Shown: positions 15,621 to 24,668 of the stretch, one piece after another
Layout: each line of letters begins with the position of its first letter
Numbering within the stretch: position 1 is the first letter of the stretch
Translations under genes and position numbers: made by a program
DNA from: Paenibacillus_AR mesotrionivorans
GTDB taxonomy: Bacteria > Bacillota > Bacilli > Paenibacillales > NBRC-103111
Reading direction: 5' to 3'
Assembly: GCF_046098205.1 (NCBI RefSeq)
Contig: NZ_JBJURJ010000001.1
Coordinates: 186,001-250,000, forward strand
DNA: 64,000 nt
Notes under the pieces: model-generated
Told to the model about the DNA's origin: nothing
The model's input: the letters and a program-made list of their open reading frames with translations, nothing else
Database searches by the model: none

Positions 15621-16886
15621 TTAACCACCGCTTCTTACTTGACTATTACCCGTGTACATGGAGTCCGAAACAGAGGTCCCCGTTTGGGGAACCATCAGGC
15701 AAACCGTAAAAATGAAGGTGGCTCCTTGGCCGGAGGCGGCATGCTCAAAGCGTATATTCCCGCCCATCAGCTCCACCAAAAGCTTACAGATGGACAGTCC
15801 GAGGCCTGTACCGTCATGATTGCGGGTCATATACGGGGACAGCTGGGTGAACGGGCGGAACAGCTCCTCCTCCCGGCCCGGGGGAATGCCTTCTCCCGTG
15901 TCGGTAATCTCAAACTCCACCCATTGGACAGGCGCGGAGGTATCGGCAGAAGGCTTAATAGGAGTATACGGCCGCATAAAGATGGACACGGAACCCTTAT
16001 TGGTAAATTTTACTGCATTGCCAATTAGATTCATGAAAATCTGACGCAGCCTGGCCTCATCCCCGCTGACCAGTTTGTCCACCTCCGGGGAAAGCTCCAT
16101 AACCAGCTCAACACCTTTAAGCCGTGCCTTCGCCTGGAACAGATCCACCGTCTCCATCACCGTAGCATGGAGATCGAAGGGGGAATCGGAGAGATTCAGC
16201 TTGCCCGTTTCCATTTTGGCGAAATCCAGAATATCGCTAAGCATCCGGAGCAGCGAATCTCCGCTGCTTTTGATGGTTTCCACATACATACGCTGCTCAT
16301 CATCCAGCTGTGTCCCGAGCAGAAGGTCTGCCACACCGATGACACCGTTCAGCGGGGTACGGATTTCATGGCTCATGGTCGCCAAAAAGCGGGTTTTCAC
16401 CAAGGAAGCGGCATGAACCTCGATATTGGCCTTCTCCAGGTCCATGGTCTGCTGATGTAGCAGCTCCTTCTGCAGCTGGAGCTTCATATTTGTCCGATGC
16501 AAACGCACAAAACCATCGATTTTGGACTTCAGCATTTCCGGCACAAAGGGCTTGCGTATATAATCAATGGCACCCAATGCGTACGCGGAAAAATAAACCG
16601 CAGGGTCCTGGTCCGCAGCGGTAATAAAGATGATGGGTGTATCCCGGGAACGCTCTCTCATCTTGATATACTTTGCTGTCTCCAGCCCGTCCATATCGGG
16701 CATATGCACATCCAGCACAATAACGGCAAAGTCGCCTTGAAGCACCTTGCGCAGTGCTTCGTGCCCGGAGGAGGCCTTCACCAGCTGGTAGCTTTCATCG
16801 GAAAGCACCGCCTCCAGGGCAAGCAAATTTTCGGGGTGGTCATCCACCAGCAATATTTGAACAGGGGACGCGGGTTCCACCTTCAT
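15621..16886 (-). CDS. Response regulator-histidine kinase fusion (REC-HisKA-HATPase)
   Basis: The 421-residue cytosolic protein has an N-terminal receiver domain (acidic pair D15-D16, phospho-acceptor D59 in V-L-D-V-H-M-P, K in R-K-P-F), a coiled-coil linker (about 130-160), a HisKA domain with H173 in S-H-E-I-R-T-P-L-N-G, and an ATPase domain with N-, G1- and G2-boxes (N-L-I-G-N-A-V-K-F, D-T-G-E-G-I, G-T-G-L-G-L-S-I). It lacks a sensor domain, so it is probably driven through its receiver. Its start overlaps the end of the hybrid kinase gene by four bases, so the two are coupled and may form a relay. Confidence 0.85.
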   Translation of the reverse strand: MKVEPASPVQILLVDDHPENLLALEAVLSDESYQLVKASSGHEALRKVLQGDFAVIVLDVHMPDMDGLETAKYIKMRERSRDTPIIFITAADQDPAVYFSAYALGAIDYIRKPFVPEMLKSKIDGFVRLHRTNMKLQLQKELLHQQTMDLEKANIEVHAASLVKTRFLATMSHEIRTPLNGVIGVADLLLGTQLDDEQRMYVETIKSSGDSLLRMLSDILDFAKMETGKLNLSDSPFDLHATVMETVDLFQAKARLKGVELVMELSPEVDKLVSGDEARLRQIFMNLIGNAVKFTNKGSVSIFMRPYTPIKPSADTSAPVQWVEFEITDTGEGIPPGREEELFRPFTQLSPYMTRNHDGTGLGLSICKLLVELMGGNIRFEHAASGQGATFIFTVCLMVPQTGTSVSDSMYTGNSQVRSGG

Positions 16887-19726
16887 TCCTCCTTATGCAG
16901 CCAAACCTTCAACAGCGACAGCAGCCGGTTGATATCGATAGGCTTCGTCAAATAATCCGATGCGCCGGCATCCATACACCTCTGCTGATCCTCCTTCATG
17001 GCCTTAGCCGTGACGGCAATAATCGGCAGATCGGTTAATTCGGGTATTTTCCGGATTTCCCGGATCGCTTCGTATCCGTCCATCCGCGGCATCATGATAT
17101 CCATCAGCACCAAATCAATGCCGTGAGAGTCCGCGGCCAGCATTTCCAGAGCATCCACGCCGTTTTCTGCAAAGACAACCTGCAGGCCGGCATCCTCCAA
17201 TGCTACGGACAAGGCAAAGACATTGCGGATGTCATCATCCACAATCAGAATCTTATGCAGATAAGAGTCTGTTACGGAGTCATTATCCTCTTCTCCGGAA
17301 ATCGAAACAGCAGCCTCCAGCGGAGCAGCCCTGTCCAGCAAATACCGGTTGTCCGCGACGCTCTGATCCTGGGCCTGGATGCGGTCCAAGGGGTGGAAGA
17401 TGTTTCTGCTCCCCGTAGCATTGGGCGCAATCAGCGGCACCCACAGAATAAATGTGCTTCCTTGGCCTATGCCGCTGGTTACGGTTATATTGCCGCCAAG
17501 CGCTCTGGCCAGCTTCTGGCTGATGGATAAACCGAGCCCGGTGCCGCCGAAATTGCGGCTGATGGTTCCGTCCGCCTGGCGGAAAGCCTGAAAGATTTCC
17601 TCCTGCTGGTTTTCGGGAATGCCGATGCCTGTATCCTCAATCATAAACAGCCACATACCGTCACTCAGCTCCAGCCGGAAGGTGACCTTGCCATCGGAGG
17701 TAAACTTGAAGGCATTGGACATCAAGTTGCCGATGATCTGCATCAGGCGCTGGGAGTCGGTATTAATCACCTCCGGCAGATCCTCACCCGTGTGGATCAC
17801 CAGCTCCACCCCCTTGCGGACGGAAACCGGCATAAAGCTTCTTTCCACATACTGCACAATTTCTTTAATCTCCAGGGGCTCCACATGGATCTCCATATGG
17901 CCCGCTTCCACCTTGGACAAATCAAGAACATCATTAATCAGCCGCAGTAAGTCCCCTCCGGCTCCGTGAATGGCAGCAGCATATTCCCGCTGCTTCTCCG
18001 TCAGATTGCCCTCTCTGTTTTCCTGAAGCATCAGGGACAGGATCATCATACTGTTCAAAGGCGTTCGCAGCTCATGGGACATATTGGCCAGGAACTCGGA
18101 CTTGTACCGGGAAGCCAGCTCCAACTCCACCGCTTGATGCTCCAGAACCTTATTGGCCCGTTCCACTTCAATGTTTTTCTCTCTGGACAAACGGACCTGT
18201 TCCTCCAGCAGTGTTGTTTTCAGCGTCAGCTCCTCATTGGTTGCCGCCAGCTCCTCCTGCTGCTGCTGGAGCAGCTCCTCCGATTTCCGCAATGCTTCTG
18301 CCTGCTCCTCCAGCTTTTCGTTGGTCACCCGGAGCTCATCGGACTGGGTTAGCAGCTCCTCGGATTGAGTCTGTAATTCCTCCGTTAATATTTGCGAAGT
18401 GCGGAGCAGCTCTTCCACACGGATGCGTCCCATAATACTGTTCAGCACGGTTCCCACATTTTGCGTAACCTGCTCAAGCAATGCCACATGCAGCGGAGAA
18501 AAGGGATGGACAGAGCCGATTTCCAGCACGGCCATCACATTGCCCTCATAAGCGACAGGGATGATGAGCACCTCGCTTAGCGTCAGCTCCCCCGGCGAAA
18601 GCTCAATGCGAACCGGGTTGTCGGAGCGCTCCTGCAGCCTGATCCAACGGTTGTCCGCGGCGCATTGGCCCACAAGGCCTTGTCCCAGATGAAATACATT
18701 GCGGATCGCCCCCGGCTGTACGGCGTAGCTTCCCACCAGCGAATACAAGCTGGGTTTGGGGTGTTCTGAATCAGAGATGTAGAATCCGCCGTAGACAGCC
18801 TCCACTAAAGGGGCAACTTGGCGCACAAAACGCTCCCCTACTTCCTTCAGATCGGTACGACCTTGAAGGATCATCATGATGCTGTTCAACTGCGTTTTCA
18901 GCCAGGCTTCTTCTTCATTCTTCTTGTTAAATTCATGCTCCCGCGCCCGCTGCTGGGACAAATCCCGGAACAGCCGGTTGAAAAGGCGGATAACCTCACT
19001 GATTTCATCCTTTCCGCCGTCCTCTGTAAATTCTACTGGTACCAGTGAATCCGTAGCCGTTTTGGGAACCAGGGCGGACAGCCGGTTAAAGCCCTTGGAG
19101 ATGCTCTGAATAATCCAATATGTAATCATTAGGACCAGCACCAGTCCAAGAAGCATCAGACTGATCGTATATTGGAGGGTTTTGCGGTTATCCTGCGTGC
19201 CGTCCTTCAGAACCTGGTCCATTCTATTCTGGTTAAAGCTTCCCAACGCATCGTTCTTTTCCTGGATTTCCTGCTGAAGCTTCAGGCCTTCGGAGCTGCG
19301 TAGCAGCACCGCATCATCCAGCCGGTTGTTCATGACATAATTCACTATCGTATCCTTATAGTTCAAGTAACGGGTGATTGCCTCAATCGCATCCTCCGTC
19401 ACCTGGGATTGCTGGGCATCCTGATATTTGGCCCTCGAATCCTCAAACAGCTTGCGCATATCCCGGTCATTCTCAGCCAGGCGCTCGAGAATCTCCCTCT
19501 GGGTCATGATGGGGTTGTTGACCAGCAGGCTGACCAGATTGCGGCCGATATCGTTGGTGATGACCTGAAACTGCTGGCTATCCTTTACGTTGGCATACAT
19601 CTCATCATAGGTGGCCCCGATATCCTTATTCATCGTGGTCAAGCGGTTCATTCCCAAGCCGGCGATGGAAAACATTACAATCAGCAAAATGCTCATGCCG
19701 GCAAGCAGTTTATTGCGTATGGTCAT
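16883..19726 (-). CDS. Hybrid sensor histidine kinase (CHASE3-like, HAMP, GAF, HisKA, HATPase, REC)
   Basis: The 947-residue protein has a first membrane helix at about 6-26, a helical extracytoplasmic domain of the CHASE3/four-helix type (to about 180), a second helix at about 185-207, HAMP (208-260), GAF (285-430), a long coiled coil rich in Q-S-E-E-L repeats (440-540), HisKA with H551 in S-H-E-L-R-T-P-L-N, an ATPase domain (to about 765), and a C-terminal receiver with phospho-acceptor D876. GGGAG is seven bases before the chosen ATG, two codons inside the longest frame. It lies between the REC-PP2C phosphatase and the REC-kinase, so it is the likely input of the SigB signalling chain. Confidence 0.88.
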   Translation of the reverse strand: MTIRNKLLAGMSILLIVMFSIAGLGMNRLTTMNKDIGATYDEMYANVKDSQQFQVITNDIGRNLVSLLVNNPIMTQREILERLAENDRDMRKLFEDSRAKYQDAQQSQVTEDAIEAITRYLNYKDTIVNYVMNNRLDDAVLLRSSEGLKLQQEIQEKNDALGSFNQNRMDQVLKDGTQDNRKTLQYTISLMLLGLVLVLMITYWIIQSISKGFNRLSALVPKTATDSLVPVEFTEDGGKDEISEVIRLFNRLFRDLSQQRAREHEFNKKNEEEAWLKTQLNSIMMILQGRTDLKEVGERFVRQVAPLVEAVYGGFYISDSEHPKPSLYSLVGSYAVQPGAIRNVFHLGQGLVGQCAADNRWIRLQERSDNPVRIELSPGELTLSEVLIIPVAYEGNVMAVLEIGSVHPFSPLHVALLEQVTQNVGTVLNSIMGRIRVEELLRTSQILTEELQTQSEELLTQSDELRVTNEKLEEQAEALRKSEELLQQQQEELAATNEELTLKTTLLEEQVRLSREKNIEVERANKVLEHQAVELELASRYKSEFLANMSHELRTPLNSMMILSLMLQENREGNLTEKQREYAAAIHGAGGDLLRLINDVLDLSKVEAGHMEIHVEPLEIKEIVQYVERSFMPVSVRKGVELVIHTGEDLPEVINTDSQRLMQIIGNLMSNAFKFTSDGKVTFRLELSDGMWLFMIEDTGIGIPENQQEEIFQAFRQADGTISRNFGGTGLGLSISQKLARALGGNITVTSGIGQGSTFILWVPLIAPNATGSRNIFHPLDRIQAQDQSVADNRYLLDRAAPLEAAVSISGEEDNDSVTDSYLHKILIVDDDIRNVFALSVALEDAGLQVVFAENGVDALEMLAADSHGIDLVLMDIMMPRMDGYEAIREIRKIPELTDLPIIAVTAKAMKEDQQRCMDAGASDYLTKPIDINRLLSLLKVWLHKEE

Positions 19727-19761
19727 GCCCATACTCCCTTCTTTCGGAACAAATAGAATGT

Positions 19762-20916
19762 TTAGGCCAGCTTGCCAGCCTCTATAGATAAAAGACAGTA
19801 ATCATCACGCTTTTCATTTAATTTGGCCCCGTCGATCAGCTCATCGGCCAAACCTGCCGCACTCAGCAGCGGTCGGGCGAGGAACAATTCGGCAATGCTG
19901 TCTGTGGAGGAGTCCCAGTCTGACCCGCAGGCTTCGAGAAAGCCGTCCGTAAACAACAGCAGCTTCATATGCTCTTTATAATGAATGGTCCGCTTTTCCA
20001 GCTGGATGGGATCATCGAATCCCACCGCACATCCGCCGGAGTGCAATCTGTGCAGCTCTTCACCGTCAGCCAGCATAAGCCCCTCCGGGTGCCCGGCGTT
20101 CACATATTCCACAGTTCGGGCGCGGGGATCCATTATTAAATAGATGGAGGTGAAATAATAACGCACCCACTTGTCCTTGTTCTGCAAACGCAGCATGTAG
20201 GTGTTCAGCAGGCTGACCACCTCCATGGGATCGGGATTCTTCTGCATGGCATCCTGCAGTGCAGAAGCGATATACATACACATGAGTGAGGATGAGATGC
20301 CGTGTCCCATCATATCCAGCAGAATGATCCCGTATTTGCCATCCTCCAGCTGCTGCCAGAAGTAGAAGTCTCCGGCCAAAACCATGGACGGCTGGTATAC
20401 GGCTTCAATTCGCAGATTCTCCTTCTCGAAGGGTTTGCTCAGGACACTCTCCTGCACCTGCTTGGCCAGCGCCAGCTCCAGGGACATATCCCTCTCCTTG
20501 GCTTTATGCCAGTTCAGCTCTGCCCGCAGCCGCAGGGCCACCCGGATCCGGGCCAGCAGCTCAATCTTGTTCACCGGCTTCACCACATAGTCTGTCGCAC
20601 CTGCGTCCAATGCCTCCGCCAGCTTATTGGAATCCCCCAGTGCGGTCACGATGATGATCGGAATATCCTTCAGCTTCTCCACACCCTGAATCCGCCGGCA
20701 GGCTTCGATCCCATCCACACCGGGCATCATCATATCCATTAGAATTAAGTCGGGTGTAGCCTCCACACGGTCCGCCTGCTGCTGCTCCATGCCCAGATAA
20801 GAGAACAGCTCCCCTGCATTATTAAAGGAAACATGATTGAGAAAGCCGGCGCCGTCCAATATTTTTTCGATGATCATTTGGTTGATCAGGTTATCGTCCA
20901 CAATGGCAATACGCAT
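19762..20916 (-). CDS. Response regulator with PP2C phosphatase output (RsbU/RsbY-like)
   Basis: The 384-residue protein has a receiver domain with acceptor D61 in L-M-D-M-M-M-P and K in V-K-P-V-N, a helical linker (about 120-160), and a SpoIIE/RsbU-type PP2C domain: A-G-D-F-Y, D-M-M-G-H-G, A-G-H-P and a final K-R-D-D-Y metal-binding segment. Such proteins dephosphorylate RsbV and thereby release SigB; Bacillus cereus RsbY has this receiver-PP2C layout and is driven by the hybrid kinase RsbK. A GTG three codons earlier is possible, but AGGTG fits the ATG chosen. It is first in the minus-strand signalling operon, 35 bases before the hybrid kinase. Confidence 0.88.
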   Translation of the reverse strand: MRIAIVDDNLINQMIIEKILDGAGFLNHVSFNNAGELFSYLGMEQQQADRVEATPDLILMDMMMPGVDGIEACRRIQGVEKLKDIPIIIVTALGDSNKLAEALDAGATDYVVKPVNKIELLARIRVALRLRAELNWHKAKERDMSLELALAKQVQESVLSKPFEKENLRIEAVYQPSMVLAGDFYFWQQLEDGKYGIILLDMMGHGISSSLMCMYIASALQDAMQKNPDPMEVVSLLNTYMLRLQNKDKWVRYYFTSIYLIMDPRARTVEYVNAGHPEGLMLADGEELHRLHSGGCAVGFDDPIQLEKRTIHYKEHMKLLLFTDGFLEACGSDWDSSTDSIAELFLARPLLSAAGLADELIDGAKLNEKRDDYCLLSIEAGKLA

Positions 20917-21072
20917 ATAATTCACCTCATTAAATATCGGATGCTTCAGATAAACAATTATAGGAAACGGGGAAACCGGTATCTATCTCTTAATAATAGC
21001 TCACCCTTTTGCAGCATGTCTAGAAATAGACCAGCTTTTTTGGACCAGTGGCTAAAATTTTGCTTTTTCCCT

Positions 21073-21097
21073 GTTTCTTCTTCTCCGGCCAGGTTTA
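21073..21097 (+). promoter_or_regulatory. SigB-like promoter of the GH13-glgC operon (weak match)
   Basis: GTTTCT and GGTTTA are separated by 13 bases, resembling the dps site at 13688-13713. The -10 deviates from GGGTAT. If used, it would place the amylase/glgC operon under the stress sigma factor; no good sigma-A alternative was seen. Confidence 0.3.
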
Positions 21098-21167
21098 ATA
21101 AGGTATCACAAGGTCATGCATGGACAGGAAGCAACCATGATGGCCATTTTTGAGAGGAGGTGTGCGG

Positions 21168-22934
21168 ATGCAGGCTGAAGCAGTTTATCATGCCGCAGGC
21201 GGAAGCTGGGCATATGCCTACAATCACGAAACCGTTCATCTCCGGCTGCGTGTCAAACGTAATGATGCGGAGCAGGTTTTCGTACATGTAGGAGACAAAT
21301 ATGACTGGGGAGCCGGTCAACAGGAATTCGCCATGGAGAAAATTGCAGCGGACACGCTGTTCGATTATTGGTTCTGCCCCGTCATCCCGCCCAAAAGACG
21401 GATGTCTTACGCATTCCGGTTGCAGCAGGGCGAAGAGCAATGCTGGTATTCCGAGGTTGGATTTACCGATACCCCGCCGTCCGATGCGGGCATGTATTTC
21501 GAGTATCCGTACCTGCATGAATCCGAGGTTTTTCAAGTGCCCGATTGGACCAAAAAAGCAGTGTTCTACCAAATTATGCCCGACCGATTCAGTCTCCCCT
21601 CCGACTATGACGAGTCCCAGGAGGAAGGCAAATTTCTTCATTGGGGAGACGAGCCCCAGCTGGACGGAGCCTTCGGCGGTAATTTAAAGGGAATTCGCGA
21701 GAAGCTGGATTATCTGGAGGAGCTGGGGATTAATGCCTTGTATTTGACCCCAATCTTCTCCTCCCCTTCCTGTCATAAATATGATATCTCCGATTACAAG
21801 CAGATTGATCCCAATCTGGGTGACAAGAAGGAACTGAAGGCGCTGGTGGACGAATGCCACAAACGCGGAATCAAGGTTGTCCTGGATGCGGTATTCAATC
21901 ATTGCAGCGAAGCCATGGAGCAATTCGTGGATGTGCTGAACCGGGGAGAAAAGTCCCCCTACAAGGATTGGTTCCATATTCATTCTTATCCGATTCGCGG
22001 AGAGGACGGGCAGCCCAACTATGATACCTTCGGCAACTTCGGACATATGCCCAAGCTGAATACGGCCCATCCTGAGGTGCAGGAATATCTGCTCACTGTC
22101 ACCCGCTATTGGATGGAGGAATCGGGAATTGACGGCTGGAGGCTGGATGTGGCCAATGAAATTGACCATGAATTCTGGCGGCACTTCCGCCGGCTGGTCA
22201 AATCCATTAATCCGGAGGCTTATATTGTCGGTGAATGCTGGACCGATGCCAACCCCTGGCTGCAGGGTGACCAATTCGATTCCGCCATGAACTATCCCCT
22301 TGGCAAACGGATTCTGGACTACTTTGAGGGCGAATCCTTGGACGGGGCAAGCTTTGCCGAAACCGTCGCCCGCTTATCTGTACGGTATCCTGAACAGGCC
22401 CATGAGGTATTATTCAATCTTCTGGGCAGCCACGATACAGGCCGGGTAGCCACCCGAATTGAGGACAAGCGCAAGCTGAAGCATGCTTTTCTGTTCATGC
22501 TTACCTACCCTGGCACTCCCTGTATTTTTTACGGCGATGAATACGGTATGACCGGCGGCGATGATCCGGATTGCCGGAAGTGTATGGAATGGCATCCGGA
22601 TATGCGGGATGAGGAGCTGCTGGATTTCTTCAAAACCCTCATCCATTTAAGGTGCAGCATCCCTGCTTTAAGCACCGGACGTTACCGGATGCTTCAAGCG
22701 GAGAGCGGAAATCCCGCCATTATCTATGAACGGATAACTGACGGCTCCCATGCTCTCATCTGGATCAATCATTCCGAGGAACCGGCGGAAGTATCCCTTG
22801 CTCTGGAGACCAATGACTGGAAGGATGCCTGGACCGGGGAAGATGTCCCCGTAGCCGACGGTCAGATGACCATCCAATTGGACAGTTTCAGCTTTCGGGT
22901 CATACATAGATCCTGGCAGCCTGAAGGGAGTTGA
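21168..22934 (+). CDS. GH13 alpha-amylase family enzyme (neopullulanase/cyclomaltodextrinase type)
   Basis: The 588-residue cytosolic protein has no signal peptide. An N-terminal beta domain of CBM34 type (about 1-120) precedes the TIM barrel. GH13 regions are visible: D-A-V-F-N-H, G-W-R-L-D-V-A-N-E with nucleophile D327, V-G-E-C-W with acid/base E356, and G-S-H-D-T with D423. V-A-N-E is typical of the neopullulanase/maltogenic amylase group, which hydrolyses cyclodextrins, maltodextrins or pullulan. AGGAGG seven bases before the ATG decides the start over an upstream TTG. It leads an operon with glgC, which suggests turnover of internal alpha-glucan. Confidence 0.88.
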   Translation: MQAEAVYHAAGGSWAYAYNHETVHLRLRVKRNDAEQVFVHVGDKYDWGAGQQEFAMEKIAADTLFDYWFCPVIPPKRRMSYAFRLQQGEEQCWYSEVGFTDTPPSDAGMYFEYPYLHESEVFQVPDWTKKAVFYQIMPDRFSLPSDYDESQEEGKFLHWGDEPQLDGAFGGNLKGIREKLDYLEELGINALYLTPIFSSPSCHKYDISDYKQIDPNLGDKKELKALVDECHKRGIKVVLDAVFNHCSEAMEQFVDVLNRGEKSPYKDWFHIHSYPIRGEDGQPNYDTFGNFGHMPKLNTAHPEVQEYLLTVTRYWMEESGIDGWRLDVANEIDHEFWRHFRRLVKSINPEAYIVGECWTDANPWLQGDQFDSAMNYPLGKRILDYFEGESLDGASFAETVARLSVRYPEQAHEVLFNLLGSHDTGRVATRIEDKRKLKHAFLFMLTYPGTPCIFYGDEYGMTGGDDPDCRKCMEWHPDMRDEELLDFFKTLIHLRCSIPALSTGRYRMLQAESGNPAIIYERITDGSHALIWINHSEEPAEVSLALETNDWKDAWTGEDVPVADGQMTIQLDSFSFRVIHRSWQPEGS

Positions 22935-22939
22935 TGTAT

Positions 22940-23497
22940 ATGGAGGAGTTCTCCGGTAACGCCACCAGCTTATTGCTGGATGAACTGGATAAAGAAACCC
23001 AGAGCTCCCCCTTAAGCCATGACCAAATTGCACGCATCAGCAAAATTGTGGAAGAATACAACACCAAAATCAAATGCCGCCTGACTGAGGAGCAGGAGAA
23101 GCGCACCTCCCGCTCCGACCGTTTGGCTGACAAGGTTGCCTCCTTCGGAGGCAGTTGGGCCTTTATAGTGCTTTTTATCATATTCCTTGCTGTTTGGATG
23201 ATATGGAATTCCGTCATATTGTTTTTACAGTTCGACTCGCCTCCCTTTATTCTGCTAAACCTGATCCTGTCTTGTATATCAGCGCTTCAGGCTCCCTTTA
23301 TCCTGATGAGCCAGAACCGGCAGGCAGCCCGGGACAAGCAGGAGGCGCTCCTAAACTTTGCCATTACGTATAAAGCTGAAAAAGAAAACGATGAAATAAA
23401 AAATATGCTCCGATCCATTGAACGAATCCTGACCCAGCCGGCTTGCGGCTGCCAACAACAAACCCGACAAGGAGGAAACAATCATGAACACAAATAA
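22940..23497 (+). CDS. DUF1003 membrane protein
   Basis: The protein of about 185 residues has a charged N-terminal half, then the DUF1003 core: R-L-A-D-K-V-A-S-F-G-G-S-W-A-F-I followed by two membrane helices (about 80-100 and 108-128) and S-Q-N-R-Q-A-A-R-D-K. A helical tail and a C-terminal Cys pair (A-C-G-C) follow. The start is ambiguous: an ATG six bases earlier overlaps the amylase stop as ATGA, and GGGAG is nine bases from the ATG used. The 3' end overlaps glgC by 14 bases. The role of DUF1003 is unknown. Confidence 0.8.
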   Translation: MEEFSGNATSLLLDELDKETQSSPLSHDQIARISKIVEEYNTKIKCRLTEEQEKRTSRSDRLADKVASFGGSWAFIVLFIIFLAVWMIWNSVILFLQFDSPPFILLNLILSCISALQAPFILMSQNRQAARDKQEALLNFAITYKAEKENDEIKNMLRSIERILTQPACGCQQQTRQGGNNHEHK

Positions 23498-24668
23498 TTG
23501 CATTGCTATGCTGCTTGCGGGTGGAGAAGGAAAAAGACTTCGTCCGCTGACCTTAACCCACGCTAAACCGGCCGTCTCCTTCGGCGGACAATACCGCCTG
23601 ATCGATTTTCCGTTAAGCAACTGCCTGAATGCAGGCATCGACAAAATCGGGGTGCTTACCCAATACCGTGCAGAAACCCTGCACCAGCACCTGGGCAGCA
23701 ACAATACCAACATCACCCTGCTCCCTGCCGGCTTGAAGCAGGAGGAAGGCTACACCGGCACAGCAGATGCAATCTATAAGAACATCGCTTATCTTGACAA
23801 GCTGAATCCGGAGAATGTTCTGATCCTGTCCGCCGATCACATCTACCACATGGACTATCGTGAAATTTTGCACTTCCACACCATGCGGAAAGCATCCGCC
23901 ACCATCTCGGTCATCCGGGTTCCGTTGGAGGAAGCAAGCCGCTTCGGCATTATGACCGTGGACGCCGATCACCGGATCACCGCTTTCCAGGAAAAACCCC
24001 GCCGTCCGGAATCCAATCTGGCTTCCATGGGGATTTACGTCTTCCGCTGGTCCGATCTGCGGGAGCAGCTGATCCGGGATGCAGCCGATCCGCAGTCCTC
24101 CCATGACTTCGGCAAGGACATTATCCCGAAGCTGCTCAAGGAAGATGCCGGTGTATATGCCTTCCCGTTTGAGGGATACTGGAAGGATGTGGGCACGGTG
24201 GATACCCTCTGGCGGACACACATGGATCTGTTGGGCTCCCCTGCCCAATTGACGCTGAATCCCCCCACCTGGCCTATGCGGGTGGCCGGCAGCTTGACTC
24301 TCCAGAACGAAATGCTGCGTATGGAGGATGACCGGGGCTCCGCCTCCCTTCTCCACCAGCATTGCTACCTGGAGGGCCGGGCCAGACGTTCGATTATTTC
24401 CAACGGTGTATGGATTGGCAAGAACAGTCTGGTCACCGACAGCATTGTAATGCCCAATGCGGTAATCGGCAAGAATGTCCTGATCTCCCATGCCATTATC
24501 GGCGAAGGAGCGATTATTGAGGACGGTGCTGTTATCGGCGGCTCGCGCAAGCAAATCAGCGTCATTGGCAATGTTTCCCAGGAAGAGCTCCAAGGCAGCT
24601 GGAACGCCTATACTCGTGGTTATCGCGAAGGAGTGAATGGTTATGACCGGGCATCCTTTGGAAATTAA
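23484..24668 (+). CDS. glgC: Glucose-1-phosphate adenylyltransferase (ADP-glucose pyrophosphorylase), second copy
   Basis: The 394-residue protein makes ADP-glucose from glucose-1-phosphate and ATP, the committed step of bacterial glycogen synthesis. The nucleotidyltransferase domain shows L-L-A-G-G-E-G-K-R-L-R-P-L, K-P-A-V-S-F-G-G, Y-R-L-I-D-F, and S-A-D-H-I-Y; the sugar-phosphate site has F-E-K-P-like F-Q-E-K-P and G-Y-W-K-D-V-G. The C-terminal third is a left-handed beta helix with hexapeptide repeats. AAGGAGG precedes the ATG and the start lies inside DUF1003. The canonical glgC is at 42.0-43.1 kb beside glgD, so this copy is distinct and may respond to different effectors or regulation. 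Confidence 0.9.
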   Translation: MNTNNCIAMLLAGGEGKRLRPLTLTHAKPAVSFGGQYRLIDFPLSNCLNAGIDKIGVLTQYRAETLHQHLGSNNTNITLLPAGLKQEEGYTGTADAIYKNIAYLDKLNPENVLILSADHIYHMDYREILHFHTMRKASATISVIRVPLEEASRFGIMTVDADHRITAFQEKPRRPESNLASMGIYVFRWSDLREQLIRDAADPQSSHDFGKDIIPKLLKEDAGVYAFPFEGYWKDVGTVDTLWRTHMDLLGSPAQLTLNPPTWPMRVAGSLTLQNEMLRMEDDRGSASLLHQHCYLEGRARRSIISNGVWIGKNSLVTDSIVMPNAVIGKNVLISHAIIGEGAIIEDGAVIGGSRKQISVIGNVSQEELQGSWNAYTRGYREGVNGYDRASFGN

